64,000 bases of DNA from an uncultured Pelosinus sp. (GTDB taxonomy: Bacteria > Bacillota > Negativicutes > Sporomusales > Acetonemataceae), in NCBI GenBank assembly GCA_900542835.1, contig UQPB01000001.1, positions 1 through 64,000 on the forward strand, written 5' to 3'. Of the stretch, positions 16,412 through 24,590 are shown piece after piece; position 1 is the stretch's first letter, and every line of letters begins with the position of its first letter. The notes beneath the pieces are model-generated. The model ran no database searches. It worked only from the letters and a program-made list of their open reading frames with translations, and had not been told where the DNA came from. The translations under genes and the position numbers were made by a program.

Positions 16412-17056
16412 TCAGCTCCGGGCGGAGGCAATTGCGTCCAGAAAGCGTTTGCCAAGATCGGTTACCGCCGCGTAATCGCCGCGGGCCAGCATTTCGTTTT
16501 GCACCAGACCGCCGCCGACGCCCACCGCCGCCGCGCCGGCCTTGATAAAGGCGGCGGCGTTAGTCAGGTCAACGCCGCCAACCGGCAGAAAATTAAGCGT
16601 GTCGAACGGACCCCGGAGATCTTTTACATATTGTGGTCCGGCCGACGATACCGGAAACAGTTTGATCAGCTGGCAGCCAAGCCGGGCGCACTGTGCGACT
16701 TCGCTGGGCGTAAACGCCCCCGGTGTCATCAGCAGGCCGGCTTGCTGCGCCATGCGGATAACCGCCTCGTCAGTATTCGGCGCTAAAATAAATTGAGCGC
16801 CGCTTTCCTTCGCCTCTATTACCTGCGACGGCTCTGTCACCGTTCCCGCCCCAGGATAAACGCTGCCGGCAAATCGGTTGGCAATGGCAGCGATGATCCG
16901 GCCGGCGTCCGGCGTATTAAAGGTGACCTCGACCGCGGTTACGCCAGCCTTTGCCAGCGCCTCGACCACACGCAGGGACTGATCCTGGGAAATTTTGCGC
17001 AAAATGGCAATAATACCGGTTTGTTTAATAACAGCTAGCGGTTTCTGGCTGTTCAT
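16412..17056 (-). CDS. dgoA: KDPG/KDPGal aldolase
   Basis: A 214-residue class I aldolase of the Eda/DgoA family that splits 2-keto-3-deoxy-6-phosphogalactonate (or -gluconate) into pyruvate and glyceraldehyde-3-phosphate. The Glu in TAVEVTFNTPDAG (about 41-53), the YPGAGTVTEPSQ loop and the Schiff-base Lys in CQLIKLFPVSSAGPQYVKDL (about 130-149) are present. Given dgoK and dgoD directly downstream, galactonate is the likely substrate, though the sequence alone also fits Eda. It is the first gene of the operon; an AGGAGG precedes its ATG. Confidence 0.92.
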   Translation of the reverse strand: MNSQKPLAVIKQTGIIAILRKISQDQSLRVVEALAKAGVTAVEVTFNTPDAGRIIAAIANRFAGSVYPGAGTVTEPSQVIEAKESGAQFILAPNTDEAVIRMAQQAGLLMTPGAFTPSEVAQCARLGCQLIKLFPVSSAGPQYVKDLRGPFDTLNFLPVGGVDLTNAAAFIKAGAAAVGVGGGLVQNEMLARGDYAAVTDLGKRFLDAIASARS

Positions 17057-17234
17057 TGTACGCCTCCTGTCTCAATCGGCAGTCCGGGCTTGTACGTGCC
17101 GCTTTTTCCTATACATATTCAACAGGGACGAAATTTCCCCTATCAAATTAATAAAATTAAAATGAATTTTCCGATTATGATTTTGAGTACTATATGATGG
17201 CAGGCATTATGCCTTGCCCAATCAGCCTTGTCAA

Positions 17235-17274
17235 CAGACAAACCCGGCCTCCGCGCGGAAGCCGGGTTTGTCTG
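17235..17274 (-). terminator. Terminator of the amino acid ABC operon
   Basis: A 14-bp stem (CAGACAAACCCGGC with GCCGGGTTTGTCTG) 14 bp after the last permease gene, with a modest U-rich 3' side on the minus strand. It insulates this operon from the galactonate operon downstream. Confidence 0.8.
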
Positions 17275-17287
17275 TGTATGTCGGCGA

Positions 17288-17935
17288 TCAGTGTTTCAGT
17301 GCCAGGCGCTTTTGTTCGCGCCGGGCGTAGTCAGAAAGGCTGTAATTGATAATGAAATAGATGGCGGCAATGGCGATGAACAGAGCGAACACCTGGGATG
17401 AGGAGCCGTATTTGCCCATAATGATCATGCCCTTGCCGGTCAGATCCTCAATGCCGACCGCCCAGACGAAGGAGGTATCCTTAAGGACAGTGGTAAACTG
17501 GGACACCAGCGGCGGAATCATTTTTTGCAGGGCCTGCGGCAGAATGATGTGCCGTAAGGTTTGCAGCCGGCTGAAGCCCTGGGAGGCAGCGGCCTCCCAC
17601 TGGCCCTTTGGCACCGAATTCAAACCGCCGCGAACAATTTCGGCAATAACGGAAGCGGTAAAGATGGTCATTGCCGTGATGCCGGCCACCAGGGGCGGCA
17701 TCGGCGTCATGAACCGTACTGCCAGGATAAACAGGAGCAACGGTGTATTGCGCACCGCTTCGATATAAATGGCGGCGGGAATGGCCAGCAGCGGCTGCCG
17801 CGAGAAGCGCGCCACGCCCAGTACAATGCCGAACAGCGTGCTAAGTACAATTGACGCCAGTGCAATGTAGAGGGTGGTTAACAGGCCCTGCAGCAGGAAG
17901 GCGGCAATTTCAGCCTGGAAAAGCTCCTGAATCAT
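17288..17935 (-). CDS. Polar amino acid ABC transporter permease
   Basis: A 215-residue inner-membrane permease of the HisMQ/GlnP family with about five helices. EAVRNTPLLLFILAVRF (about 61-77) and the EAA loop SVPKGQWEAAASQGFS (about 117-132) contact the ATPase. It pairs with the adjacent permease as a heterodimer. The ATG overlaps the stop of the upstream permease by 4 bp. The substrate is probably glutamine, glutamate or another polar amino acid, from family only. Confidence 0.93.
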   Translation of the reverse strand: MIQELFQAEIAAFLLQGLLTTLYIALASIVLSTLFGIVLGVARFSRQPLLAIPAAIYIEAVRNTPLLLFILAVRFMTPMPPLVAGITAMTIFTASVIAEIVRGGLNSVPKGQWEAAASQGFSRLQTLRHIILPQALQKMIPPLVSQFTTVLKDTSFVWAVGIEDLTGKGMIIMGKYGSSSQVFALFIAIAAIYFIINYSLSDYARREQKRLALKH

Positions 17936-18603
17936 AGCGACACCTCCAAGCGGCGCTCCAGTTTACGGGCATAGCTGGCCAGCGGCAGGCAGAGGCTGAG
18001 ATAGAGAAGGCCGGTGACAACGTAGGAAGGTCCGTAGTAGATGTTGTTGCTGGACCAGGAATCGGCGTGATACATTAATTCTCCACCGGCGACCATTGCC
18101 AGCACCGAGGTGTTTTTGATCAGGGAGACCGCTTGATTGGTCAGCGGCGGATACATGACCCGCTTGGCCTGCGGCAAAATGATATGACGCATTGCCCGCC
18201 AGTAGCTGAAGCCCTGGGAGGCGGCGGCTTCCTTCTGTCCGCGCGGCACAGCTTCGATGCCGGCCCGCACGACTTCGGCAATATAGGCGCCGTGGTAGAC
18301 GCCTACCCCGATCACGCCGACGCTGAATACAGGCAGCATAATGCCCAGATGCGGCAGCGCGTGGAATAGAAAAAAGATCTGGATAACCAACGGCGTATTT
18401 TGAATACACTCGACGTAAACCCGGTTAAGCAGCCGCAGCGGCTTGCTTTCCATTGTGCCCAGTACGCCGAAGAGAATGCCCAGCGCCAGTGAGAGAGCCA
18501 GGCCGCAGACCGACAGGAGAATGGTCACGGCAAACCCCTCCGCGAAAACATGCCAGTCCTGGAACAGGGCCTCCCACTTAAACCAGGCAAAAGGGCCGGG
18601 CAT
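17932..18603 (-). CDS. Polar amino acid ABC transporter permease
   Basis: A 223-residue HisMQ-type permease, the partner of the downstream gene. VECIQNTPLVIQIFFLFHAL (about 64-83) and the EAA loop AVPRGQKEAAASQGFSYW (about 129-146) are clear. It begins directly at the stop of the binding protein gene and ends overlapping the second permease, so the four genes form a tight operon ATPase, binding protein, permease, permease. Confidence 0.93.
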   Translation of the reverse strand: MPGPFAWFKWEALFQDWHVFAEGFAVTILLSVCGLALSLALGILFGVLGTMESKPLRLLNRVYVECIQNTPLVIQIFFLFHALPHLGIMLPVFSVGVIGVGVYHGAYIAEVVRAGIEAVPRGQKEAAASQGFSYWRAMRHIILPQAKRVMYPPLTNQAVSLIKNTSVLAMVAGGELMYHADSWSSNNIYYGPSYVVTGLLYLSLCLPLASYARKLERRLEVSL

Positions 18604-19416
18604 TTATTTTAGCCCCCACTTTTGAATCAGCTTATCCAATTCGCCCGATTTCTTCATGTCGCTGATTGTATCGTTGACAAGCTTGGCCAGGCCTTCATTG
18701 GATTTTTTGGAAGCAATGCCGTATTCCTGCGGGCTGAAGCGATCGTCCAGAATCACCGTGCTGTCGTCGAGATAGCCAAAGAGGATGGCGGCATCGACGG
18801 AAAAGGCGTCAACGCGGCCGGCGTCAAGCGCGGTTTTGATTTCCGGGTAGGTGCCGAATTCAAGGAAGCTGACCTTAACGCCAAGCTTGTCGGCGGCTTC
18901 CTGAACCGCTTTTTTCGAGGTTGCGCTTTGCGCTACCCCGATCTTTTTACCGTCAAAGTCTTTCAGGCTTTTGGCGCCGGCGGCTTTTTTCACCAGCAGC
19001 GCAACGCCGTCAGTAAAGTAGGGATCGGAAAAATTATAGCTTTTCTTACGTTCTTCAGTAATGGTAAAGGTGGCGATAACCAGGTCAATTTCGCCGTTAT
19101 CAAGCAGCGGGCCGCGGGTTTTGGCGGTTACGCCCTGCACATCAATCTTGCTTTCGTCGCCTATGATCTTTTTGGCGATCGCTTTCGCCAGGTCAATTTC
19201 CATGCCTTCGGTTTTATTGGTTTGAGGATCCTTGTAGCCAAACTTGGGAACATCGACTTTAACGCCGACCTTGAGGACACCCCGGTCCTTAATCGCTTTG
19301 ATGTCGGCGGGAACGCCGCCGTCCTTGGCGGCCGGAGCCGGTGAAGAGCCGCAGCCGGCGGCGAGAAAGGCGCTAACCACTAACAGGCCTGCGAAACGAA
19401 TAATTCCTTTTTTCAT
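18604..19416 (-). CDS. Amino acid ABC transporter substrate-binding lipoprotein
   Basis: A 270-residue periplasmic binding protein of family 3 (GlnH/HisJ-like). The lipoprotein signal is MKKGIIRFAGLLVVSAFLAA with lipobox LAAGC, Cys at about residue 22. The mature domain starts with GVLKVGVKVDVPKFGYKD and contains GMEIDLAKAIAKKI and the ligand-binding motif TITEERKKSYNFSDPYF. The Arg/Asp side-chain ligand pattern fits a polar amino acid. In this outer-membrane organism it would be held on the periplasmic face of the inner membrane. ATG start, 20 bp after the ATPase gene. Confidence 0.95.
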   Translation of the reverse strand: MKKGIIRFAGLLVVSAFLAAGCGSSPAPAAKDGGVPADIKAIKDRGVLKVGVKVDVPKFGYKDPQTNKTEGMEIDLAKAIAKKIIGDESKIDVQGVTAKTRGPLLDNGEIDLVIATFTITEERKKSYNFSDPYFTDGVALLVKKAAGAKSLKDFDGKKIGVAQSATSKKAVQEAADKLGVKVSFLEFGTYPEIKTALDAGRVDAFSVDAAILFGYLDDSTVILDDRFSPQEYGIASKKSNEGLAKLVNDTISDMKKSGELDKLIQKWGLK

Positions 19417-19436
19417 TTGTTTTCCCTCCTGCGTAT

Positions 19437-20168
19437 TTAGTTGGCTCGCAAAATCCGGCTCAAAAACATTTTTGTCCGGTCGTGCGTCGGATTGGTAAAG
19501 AAATGTTCCGGCGGCCCTTCTTCCAGGATCTGGCCGCCATCCATAAAGATAACCCGGTCGGCCACCTGGCGGGCAAAGCCCATCTCATGGGTAACAACAA
19601 TCATGGTAATACCTTCCTGGGCCAGGCTGATCATGACATCAAGCACTTCCTGAATCATTTCCGGATCAAGCGCCGAGGTCGGTTCGTCAAACAGCATAAT
19701 CTGCGGCCGCATATTCAATGCCCGGGCAATAGCGACCCGCTGCTGCTGACCGCCGGACAATTGCGCCGGATACGCATTTGCCTTATCCTTCAGGCCCACC
19801 CGCTCGAGAAAGTCCAGTCCGGATTCGATCGCTTCCTTTTCCGGCACTCCCTTGATCAGGACAGGGGCAAGCGTGACGTTCTCGAGCACCGTTTTATGGG
19901 GGTAGAGATTAAATTGCTGAAAAACCATTGCTACAGATTCGCGGACCTTAGTAATCGGCGCTTTGTCGGCGGTAATGTCAATGCCGTCAACGACGACCGT
20001 GCCCGATGTCGGCTTTTCCAGCAAGTTGACGCAGCGGATCAGGGTGCTTTTACCCGAGCCGCTGGGGCCGATTACAACCACCTTTTCGCCGCTGGCGACG
20101 GAAAGGCTGACGTCCTTGAGAACATGCAGCTGACCAAAATATTTATTTATGCCATTGAGTTGTATCAC
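19437..20168 (-). CDS. glnQ: Polar amino acid ABC transporter ATPase
   Basis: A 243-residue ATPase. Walker A is GPSGSGKST (about 34-42), the Q-loop is FQQFNLYPHKT, the signature LSGGQQQR (about 136-143), Walker B IMLFDEPTSALD and H-switch VVTHEMGFA. It energises the importer encoded by the next three genes. It is first in the operon, preceded by a consensus-like sigma-A promoter and a hairpin terminator in the leader, which suggests conditional read-through. GlnQ naming follows closest family similarity; substrate not proven. Confidence 0.95.
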   Translation of the reverse strand: MIQLNGINKYFGQLHVLKDVSLSVASGEKVVVIGPSGSGKSTLIRCVNLLEKPTSGTVVVDGIDITADKAPITKVRESVAMVFQQFNLYPHKTVLENVTLAPVLIKGVPEKEAIESGLDFLERVGLKDKANAYPAQLSGGQQQRVAIARALNMRPQIMLFDEPTSALDPEMIQEVLDVMISLAQEGITMIVVTHEMGFARQVADRVIFMDGGQILEEGPPEHFFTNPTHDRTKMFLSRILRAN

Positions 20169-20197
20169 TTCGCAATCTTCTCCTCCTCCCGGACAAT

Positions 20198-20232
20198 AAA
20201 AAACGCACGGCTAAGCAATCGCTTAGTCGTGC
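20198..20232 (-). terminator. Leader terminator (possible attenuator) before the amino acid importer
   Basis: On the minus strand a 12-bp stem (GCACG.CTAAGC, one mismatch, 20205-20216 with 20221-20232), a 4-nt loop and six U (complement of 20198-20203). It lies downstream of a promoter at 20268-20296 and upstream of glnQ, so it must be bypassed for expression. The upstream gene at 20.5 kb has its own terminator. Confidence 0.75.
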
Positions 20233-20267
20233 GGCATCATTGTCGCTACGTCTTGATGATGTATCTA

Positions 20268-20296
20268 ATATTACATTCCTAAGCCGGTTTTGTCAA
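20268..20296 (-). promoter_or_regulatory. Promoter of the amino acid ABC operon
   Basis: On the minus strand, a perfect -35 TTGACA (20296-20291), 17-nt spacer and -10 TAATAT (20273-20268). The predicted start is near 20261, about 30 nt before the leader terminator. Confidence 0.8.
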
Positions 20297-20431
20297 TATA
20301 GCAATAATTTGTAACACTAAAAAATTAGCTAATAAACATAAGAAAAGATCTCTCTTTGCCTTTGATAGTGGTATGGCAATGCGGTAATTTTGTTTTGGCG
20401 CGAGACAAGGCGGCAAAAAGGCAAAAGCAAC

Positions 20432-20466
20432 GTCTCCCAGCAGACTGCTGCAGTCTGTTGGGAGAC
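20432..20466 (-). terminator. Terminator of the coiled-coil protein gene
   Basis: A 15-bp stem with one mismatch (GTCTCCC...GGGAGAC), followed on the minus strand by a U-rich stretch. It lies 60 bp after the stop of the gene at 20527. Confidence 0.7.
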
Positions 20467-20526
20467 CATATTCTGCTGTTTTGATGCAGCTGGATTACTT
20501 TTGTCGATAGGGTGGAGTGGACTTGC

Positions 20527-21030
20527 TTAATTGCTGCCAAATAAGAGACCTAGCAGGACAATCCCGCCAAGGGTATTCATGATTCGCTTATGACGGTCAT
20601 TTTCTCGATCCTGCCGCTCCTTCCATTCCCGGTGGGATTCGCGATCATAGCGCTGCATTTCGCGTTCATGCCAGGCGCGCTCGGCCCGGATCCGTTCACG
20701 GCGTTCCTGCTCCTTGTCAAAGCGGTATTGCCAGGCGATCCGTTCCTGCTCCTTGCGGTACTGCTCCGCCCGCCGCTCCTGTTCGCGGCGGATTTGTTCG
20801 CGCCGCTGCTGTTCCTGGCGGCGCTCCTGCTCCTGCTGCCGGCGCAAGCGCTCCTGGTCGCGGCGATGCTGCTCTTCCAGACGCTGCCGCTCCTGCCGGC
20901 GTTTTTCTTCCTGGCGCTGCTGCTCATGGCGATAGTCGGGACGCGCTGCCTCCGCTACGGCTGCGCCTGCACCGACCTGCATGCAGACAAGCAGGGAATA
21001 GACGACCGCCTTTTTGACCCATTGGTTCAT
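20527..21030 (-). CDS. Secreted Arg/Glu/Gln-rich coiled-coil protein
   Basis: A 167-residue protein of no family I recognise. An N-terminal signal peptide (charged start, hydrophobic 9-24, AEA cleavage-like site near 28) precedes about 110 residues made almost entirely of Arg, Glu, Gln and a few Tyr/His, in heptad-compatible blocks such as EQERRQEQQRREQIRREQ, expected to form a long highly charged helix. The last 20 residues include a hydrophobic LGGIVLLGLLFG segment that could be a membrane anchor. It would sit in the envelope. An ATG with AGGAGG upstream supports expression. The opposite strand is also open but is a composition shadow. Confidence 0.75.
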   Translation of the reverse strand: MNQWVKKAVVYSLLVCMQVGAGAAVAEAARPDYRHEQQRQEEKRRQERQRLEEQHRRDQERLRRQQEQERRQEQQRREQIRREQERRAEQYRKEQERIAWQYRFDKEQERRERIRAERAWHEREMQRYDRESHREWKERQDRENDRHKRIMNTLGGIVLLGLLFGSN

Positions 21031-21249
21031 TTGTCATTCCTCCTGGCGCCTCCGGAGGCAAGGCGCTGTATTTTACCAACTTCATTATAAATTGGGAATA
21101 TGACAAATTTATGACTGACTTAACCTGAGCGGTGAAAGCAACTGTTCTCTGGCCTAGGGCTTATCCTTTGTTTGGCTGGGCGCTGACGGTCTCGCTGGCC
21201 GGTTTGTTACGGGGCAGCCGCCGCGGCTGTGATCGGAAAAGTAAATAAA

Positions 21250-21289
21250 CAAAAAGCAGGCATTGCGGCGTTGGCCGAATACCTGCTTT
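21250..21289 (-). terminator. Terminator of the YtcJ-type amidohydrolase
   Basis: A composite stem AAAGCAGG/CCTGCTTT (21253-21260 with 21282-21289) with an inner CGGC/GCCG hairpin, and a U-rich tail on the minus strand. Confidence 0.8.
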
Positions 21290-21309
21290 GGGCTGTGGTT
21301 GGGGGCGGC

Positions 21310-22911
21310 TTAACGCTGATAGACCAGTTGTCCGCCGGCAATAGTGGCTACAACCTGGACATCGCGGATCGCCGCCGGTTCGATGGCGAGCAGATCCGCT
21401 GACAGCACAGCGATATCAGCCAGTTTTCCCGGCTGCAGCGAGCCCTTGTCGGCTTCGGCGAATTCGGCCCAGGCACTGTTTAGGGTGTAGGCCTGGAGTG
21501 CCGCCGCTACGTCAATCTTTTCCTGCGGCATCCAGCCGCCGGGATAACGGCCGTCAAGAGTCGCCCGGGTTACCGCCGCGTAGATGCCCAGCAGCGGGTT
21601 CAGCGGCGCTACTGGCCAGTCGGTGCCAAAGCTGACCAGTGCCCCGGCTTCGATTAATGAGCGGAACGGATAGGTCAGACGGCAGCGCTCGGCGCCAATG
21701 CGGCGTTCGGCAAAGCGGCCGTCGTCAATGGCGTGATAAGGCTGGACCGAGGCGATAACCCCCAGCTCACAGAAGCGGCCGAGATCAGCCGGCGTCAGGT
21801 GCTGAGCGTGTTCGATGCGGTGCCGGCTGTCGCGGCAGCCGTTGGCAGCGGCGACAGCGGTAAAGAGCTCTAACAGCTCATGATTGGCGCGGTCGCCAAT
21901 TGCGTGAATCGAGCATTGCAGCCCGGCGGCATCGGCGGCAGTTGCCCGCTGCAGCATAATACCCTCCGGGTGCATTTGATCGTGCAGCAGGCCGCAGTTG
22001 CCAGGCTCATCGGCATAGGGCTCGAAGAAGTAAGCGGTTCGCGAGCCGAGGGCGCCGTCGGCAAAGCCTTTAAGCCCGGCCAGCTTCAGCCATTCGTCGC
22101 CGCCACCATTGGTTTTAATCCAGTCCGCCTGCTTTTGCCAGTGGCTGATTGGCGTACGGGCGGCTACCCGCACCGTCAGGAGCCCGCGCTGCCGCAATGC
22201 GGCAAAAACGCTGTACTCCTGCCAGCTGGTTACGTCCTGGATGGAGGTTACCCCCAGCGAATTGGCGTGACGCATGGCTGCCGTCAACTGCGCGCTGACC
22301 GTATCCTCGGTCAGCTGCGGCATTGCCCTGACTACCATATCGGCGGCAGCGTCCTTGACAATACCGGTCGGATTGCCGGCGGCGTCGCGCTCAATTGTAC
22401 CGCCGGCCGGATCGGGTGTTTCGCGGTCAATGCCGGCCTGTTTTAGCGCCAACGAATTAGCCAGTGCCATGTGCAGGTCAAGACGATAGACAAGAACCGG
22501 ATGCTGCGGTGTACAGGCATCAATCCAGTCGCGGTGCGGCAGGGCAGAGTCGGCCCAGGCCTCGTTATCCCAACTGCCGCCTGTTATCCAGGTTCCCGCC
22601 GGCAGTGTCGCGGCATGGGCGGCGATACGGCGGCTGAAATCGCCGCGGTCTTTGGCATCGCGCAGGTCGACACTCAGCAGCGTCTCGCCGCCCATGCGAA
22701 AGTGGGTGTGATTGTCAATAAAGCCGCTCATGACAAACTGATTGCCGGCGTCGAAAATGACAGCGCCGGCTGCAGCCAGTTCCCGCACCGAGCGATTGTC
22801 GCCGACAGCGACAATCCGTCCCTGCCGTGCTGCCAGCGCCTGCGCCCGCGGCTGCTGGGGATTGCCGGTGTAGATATTGCCGTTAAGTAAAATAAAATCA
22901 GCGGTGTTCAA
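21310..22911 (-). CDS. YtcJ-like metal-dependent amidohydrolase
   Basis: A 533-residue amidohydrolase family 3 protein (YtcJ, N-substituted formamide deformylase group). The metal-binding motif GFIDNHTHF (about 63-71) follows the N-terminal beta sandwich. Further ligands include the carboxylated-Lys/His region, IHAIGDRANHELLELF (about 342-357) and IEHAQHL, with the catalytic Asp in SFGTDWPVAPLNP. No signal peptide, so cytosolic. Substrate unknown. The start is TTG at 22911 with AGGAGG 8 nt upstream. It begins 22 bp after sufU on the same strand and may be the distal gene of the suf transcript. Confidence 0.9.
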   Translation of the reverse strand: MNTADFILLNGNIYTGNPQQPRAQALAARQGRIVAVGDNRSVRELAAAGAVIFDAGNQFVMSGFIDNHTHFRMGGETLLSVDLRDAKDRGDFSRRIAAHAATLPAGTWITGGSWDNEAWADSALPHRDWIDACTPQHPVLVYRLDLHMALANSLALKQAGIDRETPDPAGGTIERDAAGNPTGIVKDAAADMVVRAMPQLTEDTVSAQLTAAMRHANSLGVTSIQDVTSWQEYSVFAALRQRGLLTVRVAARTPISHWQKQADWIKTNGGGDEWLKLAGLKGFADGALGSRTAYFFEPYADEPGNCGLLHDQMHPEGIMLQRATAADAAGLQCSIHAIGDRANHELLELFTAVAAANGCRDSRHRIEHAQHLTPADLGRFCELGVIASVQPYHAIDDGRFAERRIGAERCRLTYPFRSLIEAGALVSFGTDWPVAPLNPLLGIYAAVTRATLDGRYPGGWMPQEKIDVAAALQAYTLNSAWAEFAEADKGSLQPGKLADIAVLSADLLAIEPAAIRDVQVVATIAGGQLVYQR

Positions 22912-22933
22912 TGCTTCGGCCTCCTCACGGCGA

Positions 22934-23374
22934 TTATGAACGCGCTTTTGCGGTCAGCGCATGTTCCAGCGTGTGCCAGGATAAGACGGCGCATTTGACC
23001 CGCGCCGGCATGTTGGCAATATTTTTTAATACCACGGCTTCGTCAAGCGCTTCCAGCTCCGCCTCGTCGGTAATTTCCCGCTTGATCATGCCGAGAAAGG
23101 TAGCGATCAGCTGCTGCGCTTCCGCGACGGTCTTGCCGCGAACCAAATCGATCATCATTGAAGCCGACGCCTGCGAGATGGCGCAGCCGACGCCGCTAAA
23201 CGCGGCATCGGCAATCACACCGTCGGCCGTCAGTTTGACCTCCAGTGCGATTTCATCGCCGCAGCTGGGATTGCGGCCGGCCTCGACGATATCTGGCTGC
23301 TCCAGATGGCGTTTATTGCGGCCGGAGGCGTTGTGCTCGGCAATAATTTCCGTGTACAGGCTACTTAGATCCAT
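22934..23374 (-). CDS. sufU: Fe-S cluster assembly sulfur-transfer protein SufU
   Basis: A 146-residue SufU (NifU/IscU-like fold). Zinc/cysteine ligands are in NPSCGDEI (about 38-45), SGVGCAISQAS (about 62-72) and the C-terminal VKCAVLSWHTLEHAL. The GDE and the Gly-X insertion are typical of the Firmicute form, which accepts persulfide from SufS. I choose the ATG at 23374 (AGGAGG upstream); it overlaps the sufS stop by 14 bp. Fifth gene of sufCBDSU. Confidence 0.96.
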   Translation of the reverse strand: MDLSSLYTEIIAEHNASGRNKRHLEQPDIVEAGRNPSCGDEIALEVKLTADGVIADAAFSGVGCAISQASASMMIDLVRGKTVAEAQQLIATFLGMIKREITDEAELEALDEAVVLKNIANMPARVKCAVLSWHTLEHALTAKARS

Positions 23375-24590
23375 AGCCCAGCCACCTCCTGACACCGGCA
23401 AGGCTGGCGACCAGCGCGTCGACATCGTCGCGGCTGTTATAGAGATAAAAGCTGGCTCTGCAAGTGGCGGCGGCGCCGAGAAAGGTCATCAGCGGATGGG
23501 CGCAGTGGTGGCCGGCCCGGATGGCGATGCCATCGGCGTCAAGAATTGTCGATACATCGTGGGGATGGGCGTCCTGAATGTTGAAGGCGATGACACCGGT
23601 CTTCGTGCCGCCGCGGCTGTCACCATAGAGGGTGAGGTAAGGCAGTTGCCGCAGGCGTTCCAGTGCATAAGCGGTAAGCTCTTCCTCCAGTCGGCGGATT
23701 GTGGCCAGGCCGACCGTTTCCAGGTAGTCGATAGCGGCTGCCAAGCCGACCGCGCCGCCGACATTTTGGGTGCCGGCTTCAAACTTTGCCGGCAGCGGCG
23801 CAAAGCTGGCGTCCTGCTCCCGTACATATTCAATCATATCGCCGCCGTAGAGGAATGGCGGCATCGCCTCCAGCAGCGCTGTCTTGCCGTAGAGAACGCC
23901 AATTCCCATAGGACCCAGCATTTTATGAGCGGAAAACGCGACAAAATCGGCGTCCATGGCGCTGACGTCAAGCGGCAGATGCGGCGCGCTCTGGGCGGCG
24001 TCAACAACTACCACTGCGCCAACGGCGTGCGCCTTTTGGATAATTAGCTCCACCGGATTGACGTTGCCCAGCACATTGGACACATGCGTCACCGCCACCA
24101 GCTTGGTTCTGGCAGTCAGTTTGGCGTCAAGCTCCGCTTCGGTGATCAGCCCCTCGCCGTCAACGTACAGGAACTTAAGCACAGCGCCTTTGGCGCGGGC
24201 AATCTGCTGCCAGGGGACCAGGTTGCTGTGGTGCTCGGCGATTGAAATCAGGATTTCATCTCCCTGGCCGATAAAATTGAGACCGTAGCTGTAAGCAACC
24301 AGGTTCAGCGATTCGGTGGCGTTTTTAGTGAAAATAATTTCGCTGCTGTCTTTGGCGCCGATAAAGCGGCGCACCGTTTCGCGCGCGCTTTCATACGCGT
24401 CCGTCGCCCGTACGCTAAGATCGTAGGCGCCGCGATGGGGATTGGCGTTGCCGTCGCGGTAATACGCCTCCATTGCCCGCAGCACCGCGAACGGCTTCTG
24501 GGTTGTTGCCGCGTTGTCAAGATAGACCAGCCGTTTACCGTTCATCCGCTGCGTTGCCAGCGGAAAATCAGCCAAATAGGGATTAGACAT
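23361..24590 (-). CDS. sufS: Cysteine desulfurase SufS
   Basis: A 409-residue class V PLP aminotransferase-fold cysteine desulfurase (group II). The PLP lysine is in FSAHKMLGPMGIGVLYG (about 222-238), preceded by VVDAAQSAPHLPLDV; the persulfide-forming Cys lies in the short loop RAGHHCAHPLM (about 357-367), as in SufS. It supplies sulfur to SufU. The ATG lies 8 bp inside the sufD 3' end, so the genes are coupled. Confidence 0.97.
   Translation of the reverse strand: MSNPYLADFPLATQRMNGKRLVYLDNAATTQKPFAVLRAMEAYYRDGNANPHRGAYDLSVRATDAYESARETVRRFIGAKDSSEIIFTKNATESLNLVAYSYGLNFIGQGDEILISIAEHHSNLVPWQQIARAKGAVLKFLYVDGEGLITEAELDAKLTARTKLVAVTHVSNVLGNVNPVELIIQKAHAVGAVVVVDAAQSAPHLPLDVSAMDADFVAFSAHKMLGPMGIGVLYGKTALLEAMPPFLYGGDMIEYVREQDASFAPLPAKFEAGTQNVGGAVGLAAAIDYLETVGLATIRRLEEELTAYALERLRQLPYLTLYGDSRGGTKTGVIAFNIQDAHPHDVSTILDADGIAIRAGHHCAHPLMTFLGAAATCRASFYLYNSRDDVDALVASLAGVRRWLGYGSK

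Noticed and set aside
20503..20517. AGGGTGG-like stretch suggesting a T-box
   Set aside because: No specifier loop, no ACCGCG continuation, and it is on the strand without a downstream gene.
20590..21090. Long plus-strand open frame opposite the coiled-coil gene
   Set aside because: It is the mirror of Arg/Glu/Gln codon repeats; it has no ribosome binding site and reads as low-complexity Leu/Ala.
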